The notes beneath the pieces were generated by a model. That model did no database searches and had not been told where the DNA came from. It saw only the letters and a list, made by a program, of their open reading frames with translations. Positions 51,278 to 60,506 of a DNA stretch of 64,000 bases are shown piece after piece. Numbering within the stretch: position 1 is the first letter of the stretch; the number at the start of each line of letters is the position of its first letter. A program made the translations under genes and the position numbers. Origin of the DNA: Verrucomicrobiota bacterium (GTDB taxonomy: Bacteria; Verrucomicrobiota; Verrucomicrobiia; Opitutales; UBA953); the NCBI GenBank assembly GCA_030830965.1, contig JAURLX010000030.1:1-64000 (forward strand). Reading direction: 5' to 3'.

Positions 51278-52582
51278 TCAGCGCATCTCCTGGTAGTCGA
51301 GGTCCTTGCCGTAGGTCTCCTCCATCTTCCAGAGGGCGAGGAAGGCGGCGATGAAGCAGACGGCGCCGATTACGCCGCCGGCCACGGAGGCCGAGAGCCA
51401 GGGAGACGCCTTGGTGCCGGTCAGCTGCGTGAAGCAGAAGGTGAGCAGCACGAGCGAACCGCGGGCGAAGTTCGGGACGGTCGTGGCGACGGTGGCGCGC
51501 AGGTTGGTGCCGAACTGCTCCGCGGCGATGGTCACGAAGAGGGCCCAGTAGCCCATACCGAAGCCCATGAGGAAGATGAGCCGGTAGTAGGCATCGGACG
51601 TCCAACCCTGGGCCCCGAAGAGGTAGATTCCCACGCAGACCAGGCTGAACAGCAAGAACGCGAACACGACCTTGCGCCGGGAACGCGCCAGCTGGCTGCC
51701 GACGCCGCTGGCGAGGTCGCCGAAGGTCAGGCCGAGGTAGAAGGCCGCGACGGCCCAGTTGGTCTGGATCTTCTCGCCCTGGATGCCGGAGGCGGGGGCG
51801 AAGACGGTGGCCGCGCGCTGCACGAGGATGCCAATCATGTACCAGGTGGGGAGGCCGATGAGCACGCAGCGGGCATAACGGAAGAAGCGGTCGCGGGCGG
51901 TGAAGAGGGAGAGGAAGTCGCCGCGGCGAACCGAGCCATGCGAGGCGGAATCGCGAGCCTGCTGGAACATGCCGGACTCATGCACCCCGATCCGCATGAC
52001 CAGGAGCGCCAAGCCCAGGCCGCCGCCGATGAAGTAGCTCATGCGCCAGCCGTCCGTGCCGACCATCGCGCCAAGCGCGTCGACATGGTCGGCCATCCAG
52101 CCCGCGACCACCGCACCGAAGACGCCCACGGCGGCGACGAGCGCGGTGCCGTAGCCGCGGCGCTCCTTCGAGAGGGTCTCGGAGACGAGCGCGATGCAGC
52201 CGCCAAGCTCGCCGGCGAGGCCCACGCCGGCGATGAAACGCCACGCCGCGTAGGCGCCGAAGGAGTCGACGAGCCCGTTGGCGATGTTGGCGACGGAATA
52301 GAGGAGGATGGAGCCGAAAAGGGTGGTGAGACGGCCCATGCGGTCCCCCAGGACGCCAAAGAAGATGCCGCCCAGGAGCATGCCGGCCATCTGCCAGGAA
52401 AGGAGGTCCTGATACCAGGGTGCCCCCGTGATGAGATGCGCCAGACCGAGCCCGTTCAGGCTCTTCTCGCGCACGGTCATGAACAGGGTGAGGTCGTAGA
52501 TGTCGACGAAGTAGCCAAGGGCACCGACGATGACGGCAGGATGCAGCAGATCCTTCCAGAGGGGGCGCGGGGTTTCTTGCAT
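51278..52582 (-). CDS. MFS transporter of unknown substrate
   Basis: This 434-residue permease has 12 predicted helices. DIYDLTLFMTVRE in the first helix and GVLGDRMGRLTTLFGSILLY between helices 2 and 3 recall the metabolite/H+ symporter branch (sugar, phosphate or organic-acid carriers). A central loop (ESGMFQQARDSASHGSVRRGD) separates the halves. It is 4 bp from the FAD oxidoreductase gene on the same strand and ends 4 bp from the FGE stop. Confidence 0.82.
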   Translation of the reverse strand: MQETPRPLWKDLLHPAVIVGALGYFVDIYDLTLFMTVREKSLNGLGLAHLITGAPWYQDLLSWQMAGMLLGGIFFGVLGDRMGRLTTLFGSILLYSVANIANGLVDSFGAYAAWRFIAGVGLAGELGGCIALVSETLSKERRGYGTALVAAVGVFGAVVAGWMADHVDALGAMVGTDGWRMSYFIGGGLGLALLVMRIGVHESGMFQQARDSASHGSVRRGDFLSLFTARDRFFRYARCVLIGLPTWYMIGILVQRAATVFAPASGIQGEKIQTNWAVAAFYLGLTFGDLASGVGSQLARSRRKVVFAFLLFSLVCVGIYLFGAQGWTSDAYYRLIFLMGFGMGYWALFVTIAAEQFGTNLRATVATTVPNFARGSLVLLTFCFTQLTGTKASPWLSASVAGGVIGAVCFIAAFLALWKMEETYGKDLDYQEMR

Positions 52583-52586
52583 GGGG

Positions 52587-54002
52587 TCAGGCCTTCAGAC
52601 CGTGCAGATTGGCCATGGAAATGCCAGAAAGCATTGCTCCGGTCACCCCGAGGAAGCCCTGGTCGGTGCCGATCAGGTAGAGGTTCGCGAGGTCGGTGCG
52701 GCCGTCGCGCCGCTTGACGGTCGAGCCGTAAATGGCGCCACCCACGTGTCCGGTGTACTTGCGCACGGTGCGGGGCGTGAACATGTCCGTGGAAACGACG
52801 GCCCCGTCGTGCGAGGCGTCGATCACGGCGGGGAGGTGACGGCGGGCGACGCGGTTGAGGCGGCCGAACCAGTCGGCCTTGCGGGCGCGGTACTCCTCCT
52901 CGGGCAGCGCGCACCAGGCGTCGTGCGAGGCCAGCGCAGTCACGCGCAGCCAGCCCTCCTCCAGCCGGCGCCCGGGACCGTAGTCGTAGTTGTTGGGGAT
53001 GCAGATGACGCCGGAGGAGGGGTCGACGAGCTCCGCGGGCGAACGGTAGGAGAACCGCTCGGCGTCGCAGAAGAAGACGATGGTGTCCTTCCAGCCGAAC
53101 TCCGCGAAATCATGGGCCCGATAGGTGGCGATGGTCTCCGCATAACCCAGCCGTCCGGCCTCCGCCGCACCCGCGTCGGCGGACAGGTCGGAACGCAGGC
53201 GCATGGTCTCCACGGCGCCCGCGGAGGAATAGACGGCGTCGGCCGTGACCTCAGAGCCGTCGTCAAGGATGAGCGCGGCCGCCCTGCCCTGCCGGACCTC
53301 GATGCGGCGGACGCCGCACTTCATGCGCCGCTCGACGCCGTGCTCGCGGCAGCGGTCGGTCAGCAGACGGATCACACGGCGCACGCCCTCGAAGGGACGG
53401 GCGAAACCTTCGTGGAAGAGGGATCTCCACATGATCGCGAATTGCGACACCTCGATGTCGTCCTCCAGCGCGCTCCCGTAGTAGCAGGTCGGAATGAGGA
53501 GGAGGTCCCGCAGGAGGGGGCTGGAAAGATGCCGGGCGAGGAGGTCGCGCGCGGAACCCCCATGGGCTTGGAGCGAGGCCTCGTCGAGCGCCGCGATCCA
53601 GGCGTCAAGCCGCCGGAAGCCGTCGACGTCGCCGGGGAAGGCCGCCGCCACGTCCGCCGCGAGGTGGGCGAAATCGTTGTCGATGCGCAGGGAGACGCCG
53701 CCCATCGTCACGCGGGACCCCAGCTGGGGGCAGAGGTCGAGCTCCTCGCGGCGGATCCGCAGCTGGCGCATCAGCTTGACGAGCGGGGCGCCCTTCACCC
53801 CGTCCGGAACCCAGTTCGTGAGGGCGTGCAGGCCGACGTCGTATTTCCGGACGCCCCGGGCGTAGAAGGAATTCAGCCCTCCGGGCGCGTTGTGCCGCTC
53901 GAGCACCAGCACCTTCCGGCCATACATGGAGAGGCGCACGGCCGCCGCCAGGCCGGACATGCCGGCGCCGATGATCGCGGCGTCATAATGCGTTTCGGAC
54001 AC
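52587..54002 (-). CDS. FAD-dependent oxidoreductase, phytoene desaturase/retinol saturase-like
   Basis: This 471-residue flavoprotein has the dinucleotide-binding motif DAAIIGAGMSGLAAAVRLS, followed by VLVLERHNAPGGLNSFYARG, and a C-terminal FAD segment (LANLYLIGTDQGFLGVTGAMLSGISMAN). This matches the CrtI/CrtH/retinol saturase family, which desaturates, isomerises or saturates isoprenoid or other hydrocarbon chains. No carotenoid genes are near, so the substrate is open. It lies between an MFS and a GT9 gene on the same strand. Confidence 0.8.
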   Translation of the reverse strand: MSETHYDAAIIGAGMSGLAAAVRLSMYGRKVLVLERHNAPGGLNSFYARGVRKYDVGLHALTNWVPDGVKGAPLVKLMRQLRIRREELDLCPQLGSRVTMGGVSLRIDNDFAHLAADVAAAFPGDVDGFRRLDAWIAALDEASLQAHGGSARDLLARHLSSPLLRDLLLIPTCYYGSALEDDIEVSQFAIMWRSLFHEGFARPFEGVRRVIRLLTDRCREHGVERRMKCGVRRIEVRQGRAAALILDDGSEVTADAVYSSAGAVETMRLRSDLSADAGAAEAGRLGYAETIATYRAHDFAEFGWKDTIVFFCDAERFSYRSPAELVDPSSGVICIPNNYDYGPGRRLEEGWLRVTALASHDAWCALPEEEYRARKADWFGRLNRVARRHLPAVIDASHDGAVVSTDMFTPRTVRKYTGHVGGAIYGSTVKRRDGRTDLANLYLIGTDQGFLGVTGAMLSGISMANLHGLKA

Positions 54003-54042
54003 GCGGCCACTCTCACCGCCGGAGCCGCGGGGTCAAGGTGCC

Positions 54043-55041
54043 TCAGCGGGAGGAGACGCGCAGCAGCTCCTCGGTCGCGCGGAGGATCTGCTCGGGCGTG
54101 ACTCGGGCGAGCGCCCGGTCCATGCGACGGAGGTAGTCGGCCCTCGCCTCGCCCTCGAAGGGCGTGGCGTCAATCCTCACGGCCCTGCAGAGCACGCCCC
54201 AAGGCCTGGCGCGGGCGTAGTCGGAGGGGCCGTAGACGCCAAGCACCGGGGTGCCGACGGCGGCGGCGAGCTGAAGTACGGGCGAATCGACGCCAAGAAA
54301 AGCGCGGGCCCCTCGGATGAGCGAGGCGAGCTGGGAGAAACGCAGACGCCCCCCGGTGGACAGTGCTGAGGGACCGATGAGCCCGCAAAGCGCCTCGGCC
54401 ATGATGCGCTCCTCCCCAGCCGGCCCGGCCGAGACGACGACGCGCTCGGCCTCGCCGCGGGCGACAAGCTCGCGGGCGACGGCGGCCCACTTGTCGATCT
54501 CGAGAATCCGCTCGGGGCGCGAAGCCCCGGGATGGAGGACGACGTAGCGTCCCTCGTCGAGGACGAGCCCGTGCTCCTGCATCCGCGACGGGGCGAACCA
54601 CATCGCGGGCGGCTCGCAATGGAATCCGAAGGCCTGCGTGATCACCTCGTGGTCGCGCGCCGCCTCATGCGGGTCGACCGCACGGGCGGTCGCCTGCCGG
54701 TGGAAGAAAGGCGACCAGTGCCAGGGGGCGGCGCCCGCGCAGACGCGCCGCACGGCCCCGCTCAGCGCGGCGAGGCGCGTCGCCGGGGAGGGCCCACCCA
54801 GCGTCACGGCTACGTCGAAATGCTGGGCCCGGATCCGGGAGAGCAGCGCAAGGGAGCCGGCGCCCGGCTCCAGGGCCACCGTCTCGACCACCGCGGGGCA
54901 GCCCTCCAGGGCGGCCTCGGCGCCGGGACGGCAGACGAAGGTGAAGGCAGCGGCAGGGTGGCGTTCACGGACCGCGCGGAGACCCGCGGTGGCCGCGAGC
55001 GCGGCGCGGAGTCCGCCGAGCTTGACGATGAGCCCGCGCAT
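54043..55041 (-). CDS. Glycosyltransferase family 9 (heptosyltransferase-like)
   Basis: This 332-residue protein has two Rossmann domains typical of ADP-heptose:LPS heptosyltransferases. The N-terminal part reads LIVKLGGLRAALAATAGLRAVRERHP, and the C-terminal half has VLHPGASRPERILEIDKWAAV, LIRGARAFLGVDSPVLQLAAAVG and VLGVYGPSDYARARPWG. It probably adds a sugar to the LPS core. Its start overlaps the stop of the MsbA-like exporter gene by one base, tying it to lipid A export. Confidence 0.88.
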   Translation of the reverse strand: MRGLIVKLGGLRAALAATAGLRAVRERHPAAAFTFVCRPGAEAALEGCPAVVETVALEPGAGSLALLSRIRAQHFDVAVTLGGPSPATRLAALSGAVRRVCAGAAPWHWSPFFHRQATARAVDPHEAARDHEVITQAFGFHCEPPAMWFAPSRMQEHGLVLDEGRYVVLHPGASRPERILEIDKWAAVARELVARGEAERVVVSAGPAGEERIMAEALCGLIGPSALSTGGRLRFSQLASLIRGARAFLGVDSPVLQLAAAVGTPVLGVYGPSDYARARPWGVLCRAVRIDATPFEGEARADYLRRMDRALARVTPEQILRATEELLRVSSR

Positions 55042-56843
55042 CAGGCGGACCCCTGCGACTGCTCGTCCCAGAGCCGGCGGAAGAGCGCGTTGTCACGGTA
55101 GACCTGATCCCGCGGCCCGTCCGCCACGACCCGGCCTGCTTCAAAGACGAGGACGCGCGCGGCGTCGCGGATGGTGCTGAAGCGGTGCGCCACGATGAGC
55201 GTCGTGCGGCCCTTCATCAGCAGCGCCAGCGACTCGCGGACCCCCTTCTCGGATTCGGCGTCCAGGGCCGAGGTCGCCTCGTCGAGGATGAGGATAGGGG
55301 CGTCCTTAAGGAAGGCGCGGGCCACGGCCACGCGCTGACGCTGGCCGCCGGATAGGCGCGATCCACGCTCACCGACGCGCGTGGCAAAGCCTTCGGGCAG
55401 GGCTTCGACAAAGGGCAGCGCCCCGGCCAGCCGGGCCGCCTCACGCACCTCCGTGTCGGAGGCGGAAGGTCGCCCGAGGCGGATGTTCTCCATCACCGTG
55501 TCGTCGAAGAGCACCGGCTCCTGGGAGACCACGGCCACGTTGGCGCGGAGGTCGCCCTGGAGGACCGAACGGACGTCCTGGCCGTCGACGAGGACGGCGC
55601 CTGCGCCCGGATCGAAGAACCGGGGGACGAGGTTGACGAAGGTGCTCTTGCCGGCGCCGCTCGGGCCGACGAGGGCGACCGACTGCCCCGCGGGGATCGT
55701 CAGCACGACATCCCTCAGCACGGGCTCGGCGCCGTATCCGAAGGTGACCCCGCGGAACTCCACCTCGCCGCGGACCCGGCCGAGCGGACGGGCGTCCGGC
55801 GCGTCCGCCACTTCGGGCACGGCGTCCAAGACCTCCTCCAGCCGGACCAGTCCCGCGTCCGCGAGCGACATCAGGCTGGTGACACGACCAAGCTTCTTGA
55901 TCGGCTCGTAGGCGAAGTACATGGCGCCCACGATGCCGAGCAGGTCCTGGTAGCGCATGCCGGCGTCGGCGCCCACCCACACGGCGCCAGCCACACCGAA
56001 GGCGGCCGCGACCTCGAGCAGAGGCGAGAGGGACTTGTCGTAACGCGCGATCTTCGACTGGATGCGCAGGCCCTCGCGGGAGGCGGCGCCGAAACGCGCC
56101 TGTTCGCGCGCCTGCAGGCCGTAGGCCCGGACTTCCCGGGGCGACTGCAGGTTCTCCACCACGATGCCGCCGAGGCTCGCGGAATTGGCGGCGGCCCTGC
56201 GGGCCCTGGTCTGGAGGGCGCGGCCGATCGCGCGAACAAGGAAGACCGAGAGGGGGATGACGGCCAGCGAGAGCAGGAACCACAGCCCGCCGGGCAGCGT
56301 GAGGCAGTTCCAGAGCACCCAGCCGGCGGCGAACACGAGCGTGAACGGCTGGATGACCAGGTCGGTGGAGACGTCCACCAGCACCAGCCTCACCGAGAGC
56401 ACGTCGCCCGTGAGCCGCTGCAGCAGGTCACCCGTGCTGAACCGACCGAAGAATCCGAGGTGCAAGGACTGCAGGCGCGCGAAGGCGGCCGTGCGCACGG
56501 ACTCGACCACGCGCATGCCCGCGACGTTGACGCTGTAGCTGGCGGCGAACTGGGCGGCCCCGCGAAGGAGGAACACGGCCGGCAGGAAGGCCACGGCGAA
56601 AAAAGTCTCATGCCCCACGGGCAGCGTCAGGGGCGACCAGCCCGTCCAGGCGGGGAAGGAAAGCAACGCCGCGGCGCGCTCGGCAGGGGTGCCGAACGTC
56701 GCGGGCAGCACCCGCGAGAGGAGGAACGGCACCCCGAAGGCGCTGGTGGCCGAATAGAGCATCCCGAACAGAGCGGCCGACACGAGCAGCGTCCAACTGC
56801 CTCGCAGGTGGGGGAAATAACGCCTGTGCCTCCGGGTCAGCAC
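55041..56843 (-). CDS. MsbA-like ABC exporter
   Basis: This 600-residue half-transporter fuses a six-helix membrane domain (about residues 15-330) and an ATPase. Walker A is LVGPSGAGKSTFVNL, the signature LSGGQRQRVAVARAF, Walker B ILILDEATSALD, and the switch His is in VAHRFSTI. The architecture and the overlapping GT9 gene suggest that it flips lipid A or a related lipid. Other drug or lipid exporters of the same class are possible. Confidence 0.87.
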   Translation of the reverse strand: MLTRRHRRYFPHLRGSWTLLVSAALFGMLYSATSAFGVPFLLSRVLPATFGTPAERAAALLSFPAWTGWSPLTLPVGHETFFAVAFLPAVFLLRGAAQFAASYSVNVAGMRVVESVRTAAFARLQSLHLGFFGRFSTGDLLQRLTGDVLSVRLVLVDVSTDLVIQPFTLVFAAGWVLWNCLTLPGGLWFLLSLAVIPLSVFLVRAIGRALQTRARRAAANSASLGGIVVENLQSPREVRAYGLQAREQARFGAASREGLRIQSKIARYDKSLSPLLEVAAAFGVAGAVWVGADAGMRYQDLLGIVGAMYFAYEPIKKLGRVTSLMSLADAGLVRLEEVLDAVPEVADAPDARPLGRVRGEVEFRGVTFGYGAEPVLRDVVLTIPAGQSVALVGPSGAGKSTFVNLVPRFFDPGAGAVLVDGQDVRSVLQGDLRANVAVVSQEPVLFDDTVMENIRLGRPSASDTEVREAARLAGALPFVEALPEGFATRVGERGSRLSGGQRQRVAVARAFLKDAPILILDEATSALDAESEKGVRESLALLMKGRTTLIVAHRFSTIRDAARVLVFEAGRVVADGPRDQVYRDNALFRRLWDEQSQGSA

Positions 56844-56888
56844 CCTGAGAGGGTGGCCGTTCGGATACCCGGTGGAAACACCAAAACC

Positions 56889-57938
56889 TCAGCCCCTCGT
56901 CTTCTTCGGAAAGACGAAGGAGAGGCCCACGGACGCGGTCATGACGACGCCGATGACGGAGAGAGAGACGGTCGTGGGCACATGCACGACGCCCTTGTGC
57001 AGCATCCAGGCCGGGACCCAGCCCGCGGGCGCCCCGTCGACGCCCCCGAAGGAGGCGACCCAGGGCAGGATCATCTTGCAGCCAATGAAGCCGAGCACCA
57101 GGGCGAGCGCGGGCTTGAGGAATCGGAAGCGCTTGAGAAACCCGGCGATGGCGAAATACATCGAGCGGAGTCCGAGGACGGCGAAGATATTGGACGTGAA
57201 CGCGATGAAACGCTTCTCCTCGATGGAGAGGTCCGGCGGCAGGATGCCGAGGATCGCCGGGATGGAGTCGACTGCGAAGATCACGTCGGTCGCCTCGACC
57301 ACGAACAGCACCACGAAGAGCGGCGTGCAGACCAGCCTTCCGCCTTCGCGCGCCCAGAAGGCGTCGCCGTGGAACCGCGTCGTCACGGGGAGGAAGCGGC
57401 GGGCCATCCGTACGACGAACTGGTCGTCGACGGGCTTGCCGCCGTCGGCGTCCCCGGCGAGCACGAGTCGAAGGCCGGTGAAGACCAGGAACGCGCCGAA
57501 AAGGGGAAGGAGGAAGGTGAATCTCTCGACCGCCGCCACGCCTGCCACGACGAAGATCGCGCGCATGACCACCGCGCCGATGATGCCCCAGAAGAGCACG
57601 CGATGCTGGAGTCGGGCGGGAATCGCGAAATGCCCGAAGACGAGGATGAAGACGAAAAGATTGTCGACGGACAGGGCCAGCTCCAGGACGTAGCCGGCGG
57701 CGAAAAGTTGGGCGTCCTCCGGCCCTCGCCACGCGGACAGCATGAGGCCGAACCCGACGGCGAGGGAGAACCAGACAAGGCACCAGACAGCCGCCTCCTT
57801 GAGACTCGGGACATGAGCCCGGCGGTTGAACACCCCGAGATCCAAGGCCAGCATGAACGCGATGAACCCCAGGAACGCGGCCCACGCCCAGTGAGGAATC
57901 GCCGGGGAGGGCTCGGCCAAGAGCATCAGAGCATTCAC
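56889..57938 (-). CDS. TerC/Alx family membrane protein
   Basis: This 349-residue protein has about nine helices and the TerC acidic motifs ELALSVDNLFVFILVF and VVEATDVIFAVDSIPAILGI, with the SNIFAVLGLRSMYF segment. Relatives export Mn2+ and supply metal to secreted enzymes, or take part in tellurite resistance. A 7-bp dyad precedes the start, but the Mn2+ riboswitch often found before such genes was not recognised. It lies 45 bp before the exporter gene on the same strand. Confidence 0.88.
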   Translation of the reverse strand: MNALMLLAEPSPAIPHWAWAAFLGFIAFMLALDLGVFNRRAHVPSLKEAAVWCLVWFSLAVGFGLMLSAWRGPEDAQLFAAGYVLELALSVDNLFVFILVFGHFAIPARLQHRVLFWGIIGAVVMRAIFVVAGVAAVERFTFLLPLFGAFLVFTGLRLVLAGDADGGKPVDDQFVVRMARRFLPVTTRFHGDAFWAREGGRLVCTPLFVVLFVVEATDVIFAVDSIPAILGILPPDLSIEEKRFIAFTSNIFAVLGLRSMYFAIAGFLKRFRFLKPALALVLGFIGCKMILPWVASFGGVDGAPAGWVPAWMLHKGVVHVPTTVSLSVIGVVMTASVGLSFVFPKKTRG

Positions 57939-57946
57939 TCAGGAAG

Positions 57947-57985
57947 GAGTGGCCGCCGTCCGGGCCTAGTCAAGCCGACCACTCC
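57947..57985 (-). promoter_or_regulatory. Leader dyad before terC
   Basis: GGAGTGG (57947-57953) and CCACTCC (57979-57985) form perfect 7-bp arms with a 25-bp GC-rich spacer that can form an inner stem. It lies 9 bp upstream of the terC ATG, so the RNA hairpin could block ribosome access. Confidence 0.4.
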
Positions 57986-58032
57986 ATCGGGGCTTGCCGA
58001 CCGAGGCCCCAGGCCTCTGTATGAACGTCCGC

Positions 58033-58104
58033 GTTCCCGTAGTTCAACGGATAGAACATTGGTTTCCTAAACCGAGGATGTGGGTTCGATTCCCGCCGGG
58101 GACA
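58033..58104 (+). tRNA. tRNA-Arg (anticodon CCT)
   Basis: The acceptor GTTCCCG pairs with CGGGGAC (one T-G). The anticodon loop TTCCTAA gives CCT, reading AGG. The T-arm GTGGGTTCGATTCCCGC is present. CCA is not encoded (AGCG follows). Confidence 0.95.
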
Positions 58105-58118
58105 GCGGAGTCGGCCTC

Positions 58119-59270
58119 TCAGCGCTTGAGCCTGAACCCCTGTACGCGCGTGGAGGGCGACTTCCGGTAGATCGCGTCGACGTCGGCGACCTGCATGAAG
58201 ACCCAAGGCGCGAGGATGCTGTCTCCGTTCTTGGTGAAGACGATGTCGTCCGCCACGTAGACGCAGGTGTGCAGGCCGTCTGAATTGTCGAGGAAGCAGA
58301 GGACGTCGCCGAACTTGTAGGGGGCGTCCACGACCTCGTACTTCTCGAGGAGATAGGAGGCGGCCAGACGCGTGTCCAAGAGGAAGTCCTGGGGGATCGG
58401 GGCGAAGAAGTTGAGGGACGTCCAGTGACAGTCGGGGAACCGCCCCTTCACGCCGAGCTCGAGCTCGGGATAGGTGTAGATCTTCTGCCGCATGAGGGAC
58501 GGCAGGAAGTTGCTCACGTCGATCGTCTGCTCGGCGCGGCGGTTGGCGACCGCGGAGAGGAAGGGGAGCCGGGCGGACTCGGACCGCCCTCCGGTCCAGT
58601 AGTCGAGAAACTGCTTGCGGTCCACGGTCACCGGCAGCTTGAGCGAGACGATCAGGGTCCGCACGCGGGTCACGGAGCGGAACACCGTCTGAACCTCGTC
58701 CTGGTTGCGCGCCAGGCTGAGAAGCACGTTGATGTCGCTGAACACCATGGCCCCGCCGCGCTTCCAGACGAGACGACGGAACACCTCTCGCTGCTCCGCG
58801 TTGAGATTGGAGGTCTCCAACCAGTCATCGACGTCCTGACCGACGATGAAGACGGGGTCGCGCTGGAACTCGTTGGCCGGATACTTGGCCAGTTCAAGGT
58901 AGAGGGCGGAGCGAACAGGGATGTCCAGCGACAGCAGCTCGTCCACCGTCGGGAAGATGGTGATGGCGTTGCCGGAGGCGACCTTGCGGGCGGGGGCCAT
59001 GAGGCGATCCACCAGCTCATCCTTGAGGCCGGCGGCGTGAAGCGAGGCGCGTACGGACTGCTCGCTGGCCTGGTCGAATGTCCACTTGGTCGTCGAGTTG
59101 GGCTTGGCCGCGGCGGCAAGCAGGTTGTCGGGTGCCTCGAGGAAGGCCGTGCGCACCTCCAGGTCGCCCCAAGGCCCGGGCTTGGCACGCCAGACGGGCT
59201 CCTTGGCGTTGGCTCCTTCCGCAGCCATCAGCACGAAAGGCAGGAGAATCAGGGCGAATACGTTGTACAT
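58119..59270 (-). CDS. Secreted protein with NlpC/P60-like C-terminus
   Basis: This 383-residue protein has a signal peptide (MYNVFALILLPFVLMAAEGANA). The N-terminal two thirds form an unrecognised helical region (TVDELLSLDIPVRSALYLELAKYP). The C-terminus looks like an NlpC/P60-type cysteine hydrolase: Cys281 in FPDCHWTSLNFF, then YKFGDVLCFLDNSDGLHTCVYVADD with His334 and KNG after it, matching the Cys-His-polar order of the family. A role in peptidoglycan or amide-bond hydrolysis is inferred; the N-terminal domain may be specific to this lineage. It is convergent with tRNA-Arg, 14 bp away. Confidence 0.6.
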   Translation of the reverse strand: MYNVFALILLPFVLMAAEGANAKEPVWRAKPGPWGDLEVRTAFLEAPDNLLAAAAKPNSTTKWTFDQASEQSVRASLHAAGLKDELVDRLMAPARKVASGNAITIFPTVDELLSLDIPVRSALYLELAKYPANEFQRDPVFIVGQDVDDWLETSNLNAEQREVFRRLVWKRGGAMVFSDINVLLSLARNQDEVQTVFRSVTRVRTLIVSLKLPVTVDRKQFLDYWTGGRSESARLPFLSAVANRRAEQTIDVSNFLPSLMRQKIYTYPELELGVKGRFPDCHWTSLNFFAPIPQDFLLDTRLAASYLLEKYEVVDAPYKFGDVLCFLDNSDGLHTCVYVADDIVFTKNGDSILAPWVFMQVADVDAIYRKSPSTRVQGFRLKR

Positions 59271-59364
59271 GTACGTTTACTTAGTTTTTACACACGGGCG
59301 CGCGCTGATGTTCGGTTATCTGGAGGAACACCATGATATGAAGAAGGTAGCATCACCTGCGAGT

Positions 59365-59382
59365 CTAAAACAGGAGTTTTAG
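59365..59382. promoter_or_regulatory. CTAAAAC/GTTTTAG palindrome upstream of the NYN gene
   Basis: A perfect 7-bp inverted repeat with a 4-bp AGGA centre in the AT-rich part of the gap, 41 bp before the NYN start. No T-run follows, so an operator is more likely than a terminator. Confidence 0.45.
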
Positions 59383-59423
59383 CCGTTGCCGCCGGCGAAG
59401 GCGGGACTACCCAAGGGGGGTCA

Positions 59424-60500
59424 GTGAACAAATCATCCTCAAAACGAGGGGGTAAAAGAGGCGCCCGGCCCTCCCCCCGACGCCCCCGACAAGGGGTCGC
59501 CGCCTCCACGTCCACCCCGGAGGCCGCCAAAGGCCGGGAGGACCAGCGCATCGGGCTGCTGATCGATGCGGACAATGTCTCCCACCAACACCTCCCCACG
59601 CTGAGGAAATTCATCGGGGAGACGCCGCTTATCTCCGCCCGGGCCTACGGGGACTTCCAAGGCAGACTCAGCGGCTGGCGGGCCGCCGCCGCCGAATGGC
59701 CGGAGCTGGAACTAGTGGACCAGCGCAGCTACACCCCGGGCAAGAACGCCGCGGACATGCGCATGACGATCGACGCGGTCAAGCTGCTCGCCGGAGCCAG
59801 CCCGCCCACGACGCTGGTCTTCGTGACCAACGACAGCGACTTCACCCCGGTGGTGGAGGACGCCAAGCGGCTGGGCGTGCGCATCGTAGTCATGGGCGAG
59901 CGTACGCATCGCGCGCTGCGTTCCACCGCCCACCATTACCTCAATCTCACGGAACTGCGCGAACGTCTGGAGGCCGAGGCCGACTCGAAGTCGGATCCTC
60001 GGCGCGCCCTCGAGCTCCTGTCCAAGGCGATGCGACTGCTCGCACCCAAGTCGAAGGCTGAGGCCCTCGCGCTGCTCGACGAGCTCGACGCGCTGCTGCC
60101 CGGGATCAGCTTCGGTCCGGCGTCCAGGCCGCCGCGCGAACCACGGGCGGCCAAGGAGCCCCGCCAGACGCAGGGCTCGGGACGCGGACGACGCCGGACG
60201 GCCGCGGCCGAAGCGGCGCCCACGCCATCCGCCGCCAGCCAGGCCGAGACCGAGATGCGCCGGCAGAAACTCCTCGCCTGCGACGGACTGGTCGAGGCGC
60301 TCGTGGCCACGGCCGGGGAGCAGAAGACCGGGGATGGGTGGATGAAGGTCGAGTTCCTCAAGAAGGACTTCCTGCGCCTGCACCCCGGCCTCGAGGCCGA
60401 CGCACCCCGTTACGCCAAGTTCTACCGGATGCTCGAGGATACCGGGCGGTTCGAGACGGAGATGCGGGGCTCCACGGTCTACACCAGGCTCAAGGCCTGA
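59424..60500 (+). CDS. NYN-domain RNase-like protein with C-terminal LOTUS/OST-HTH domain
   Basis: This 358-residue protein has a basic, disordered N-terminus (residues 1-40), a NYN/PIN-like nuclease fold with acidic residues Asp48 (LLIDADN), Asp111 (KNAADMRMTIDAV) and Asp137/Asp139 (FVTNDSDF), a Lys/Pro/Arg-rich linker, and a C-terminal winged-helix segment (DGWMKVEFLKKDFLRLHP, YAKFYRMLEDTGRFE) like OST-HTH/LOTUS. LabA-type NYN proteins are linked to RNA metabolism. The start is GTG at 59424. Confidence 0.82.
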   Translation: MNKSSSKRGGKRGARPSPRRPRQGVAASTSTPEAAKGREDQRIGLLIDADNVSHQHLPTLRKFIGETPLISARAYGDFQGRLSGWRAAAAEWPELELVDQRSYTPGKNAADMRMTIDAVKLLAGASPPTTLVFVTNDSDFTPVVEDAKRLGVRIVVMGERTHRALRSTAHHYLNLTELRERLEAEADSKSDPRRALELLSKAMRLLAPKSKAEALALLDELDALLPGISFGPASRPPREPRAAKEPRQTQGSGRGRRRTAAAEAAPTPSAASQAETEMRRQKLLACDGLVEALVATAGEQKTGDGWMKVEFLKKDFLRLHPGLEADAPRYAKFYRMLEDTGRFETEMRGSTVYTRLKA

Positions 60501-60506
60501 GGGAAA

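Noticed and set aside
57939-58032. Mn2+ (yybP-ykoY) riboswitch before terC
   Set aside because: The space is short and the conserved loop sequences were not recognised; only a simple dyad is present.
59308-59382. A 24-residue ORF before the NYN gene
   Set aside because: It has a possible start but no conserved features, its end lies inside the palindrome, and there is no amino-acid bias that would suggest a leader peptide.
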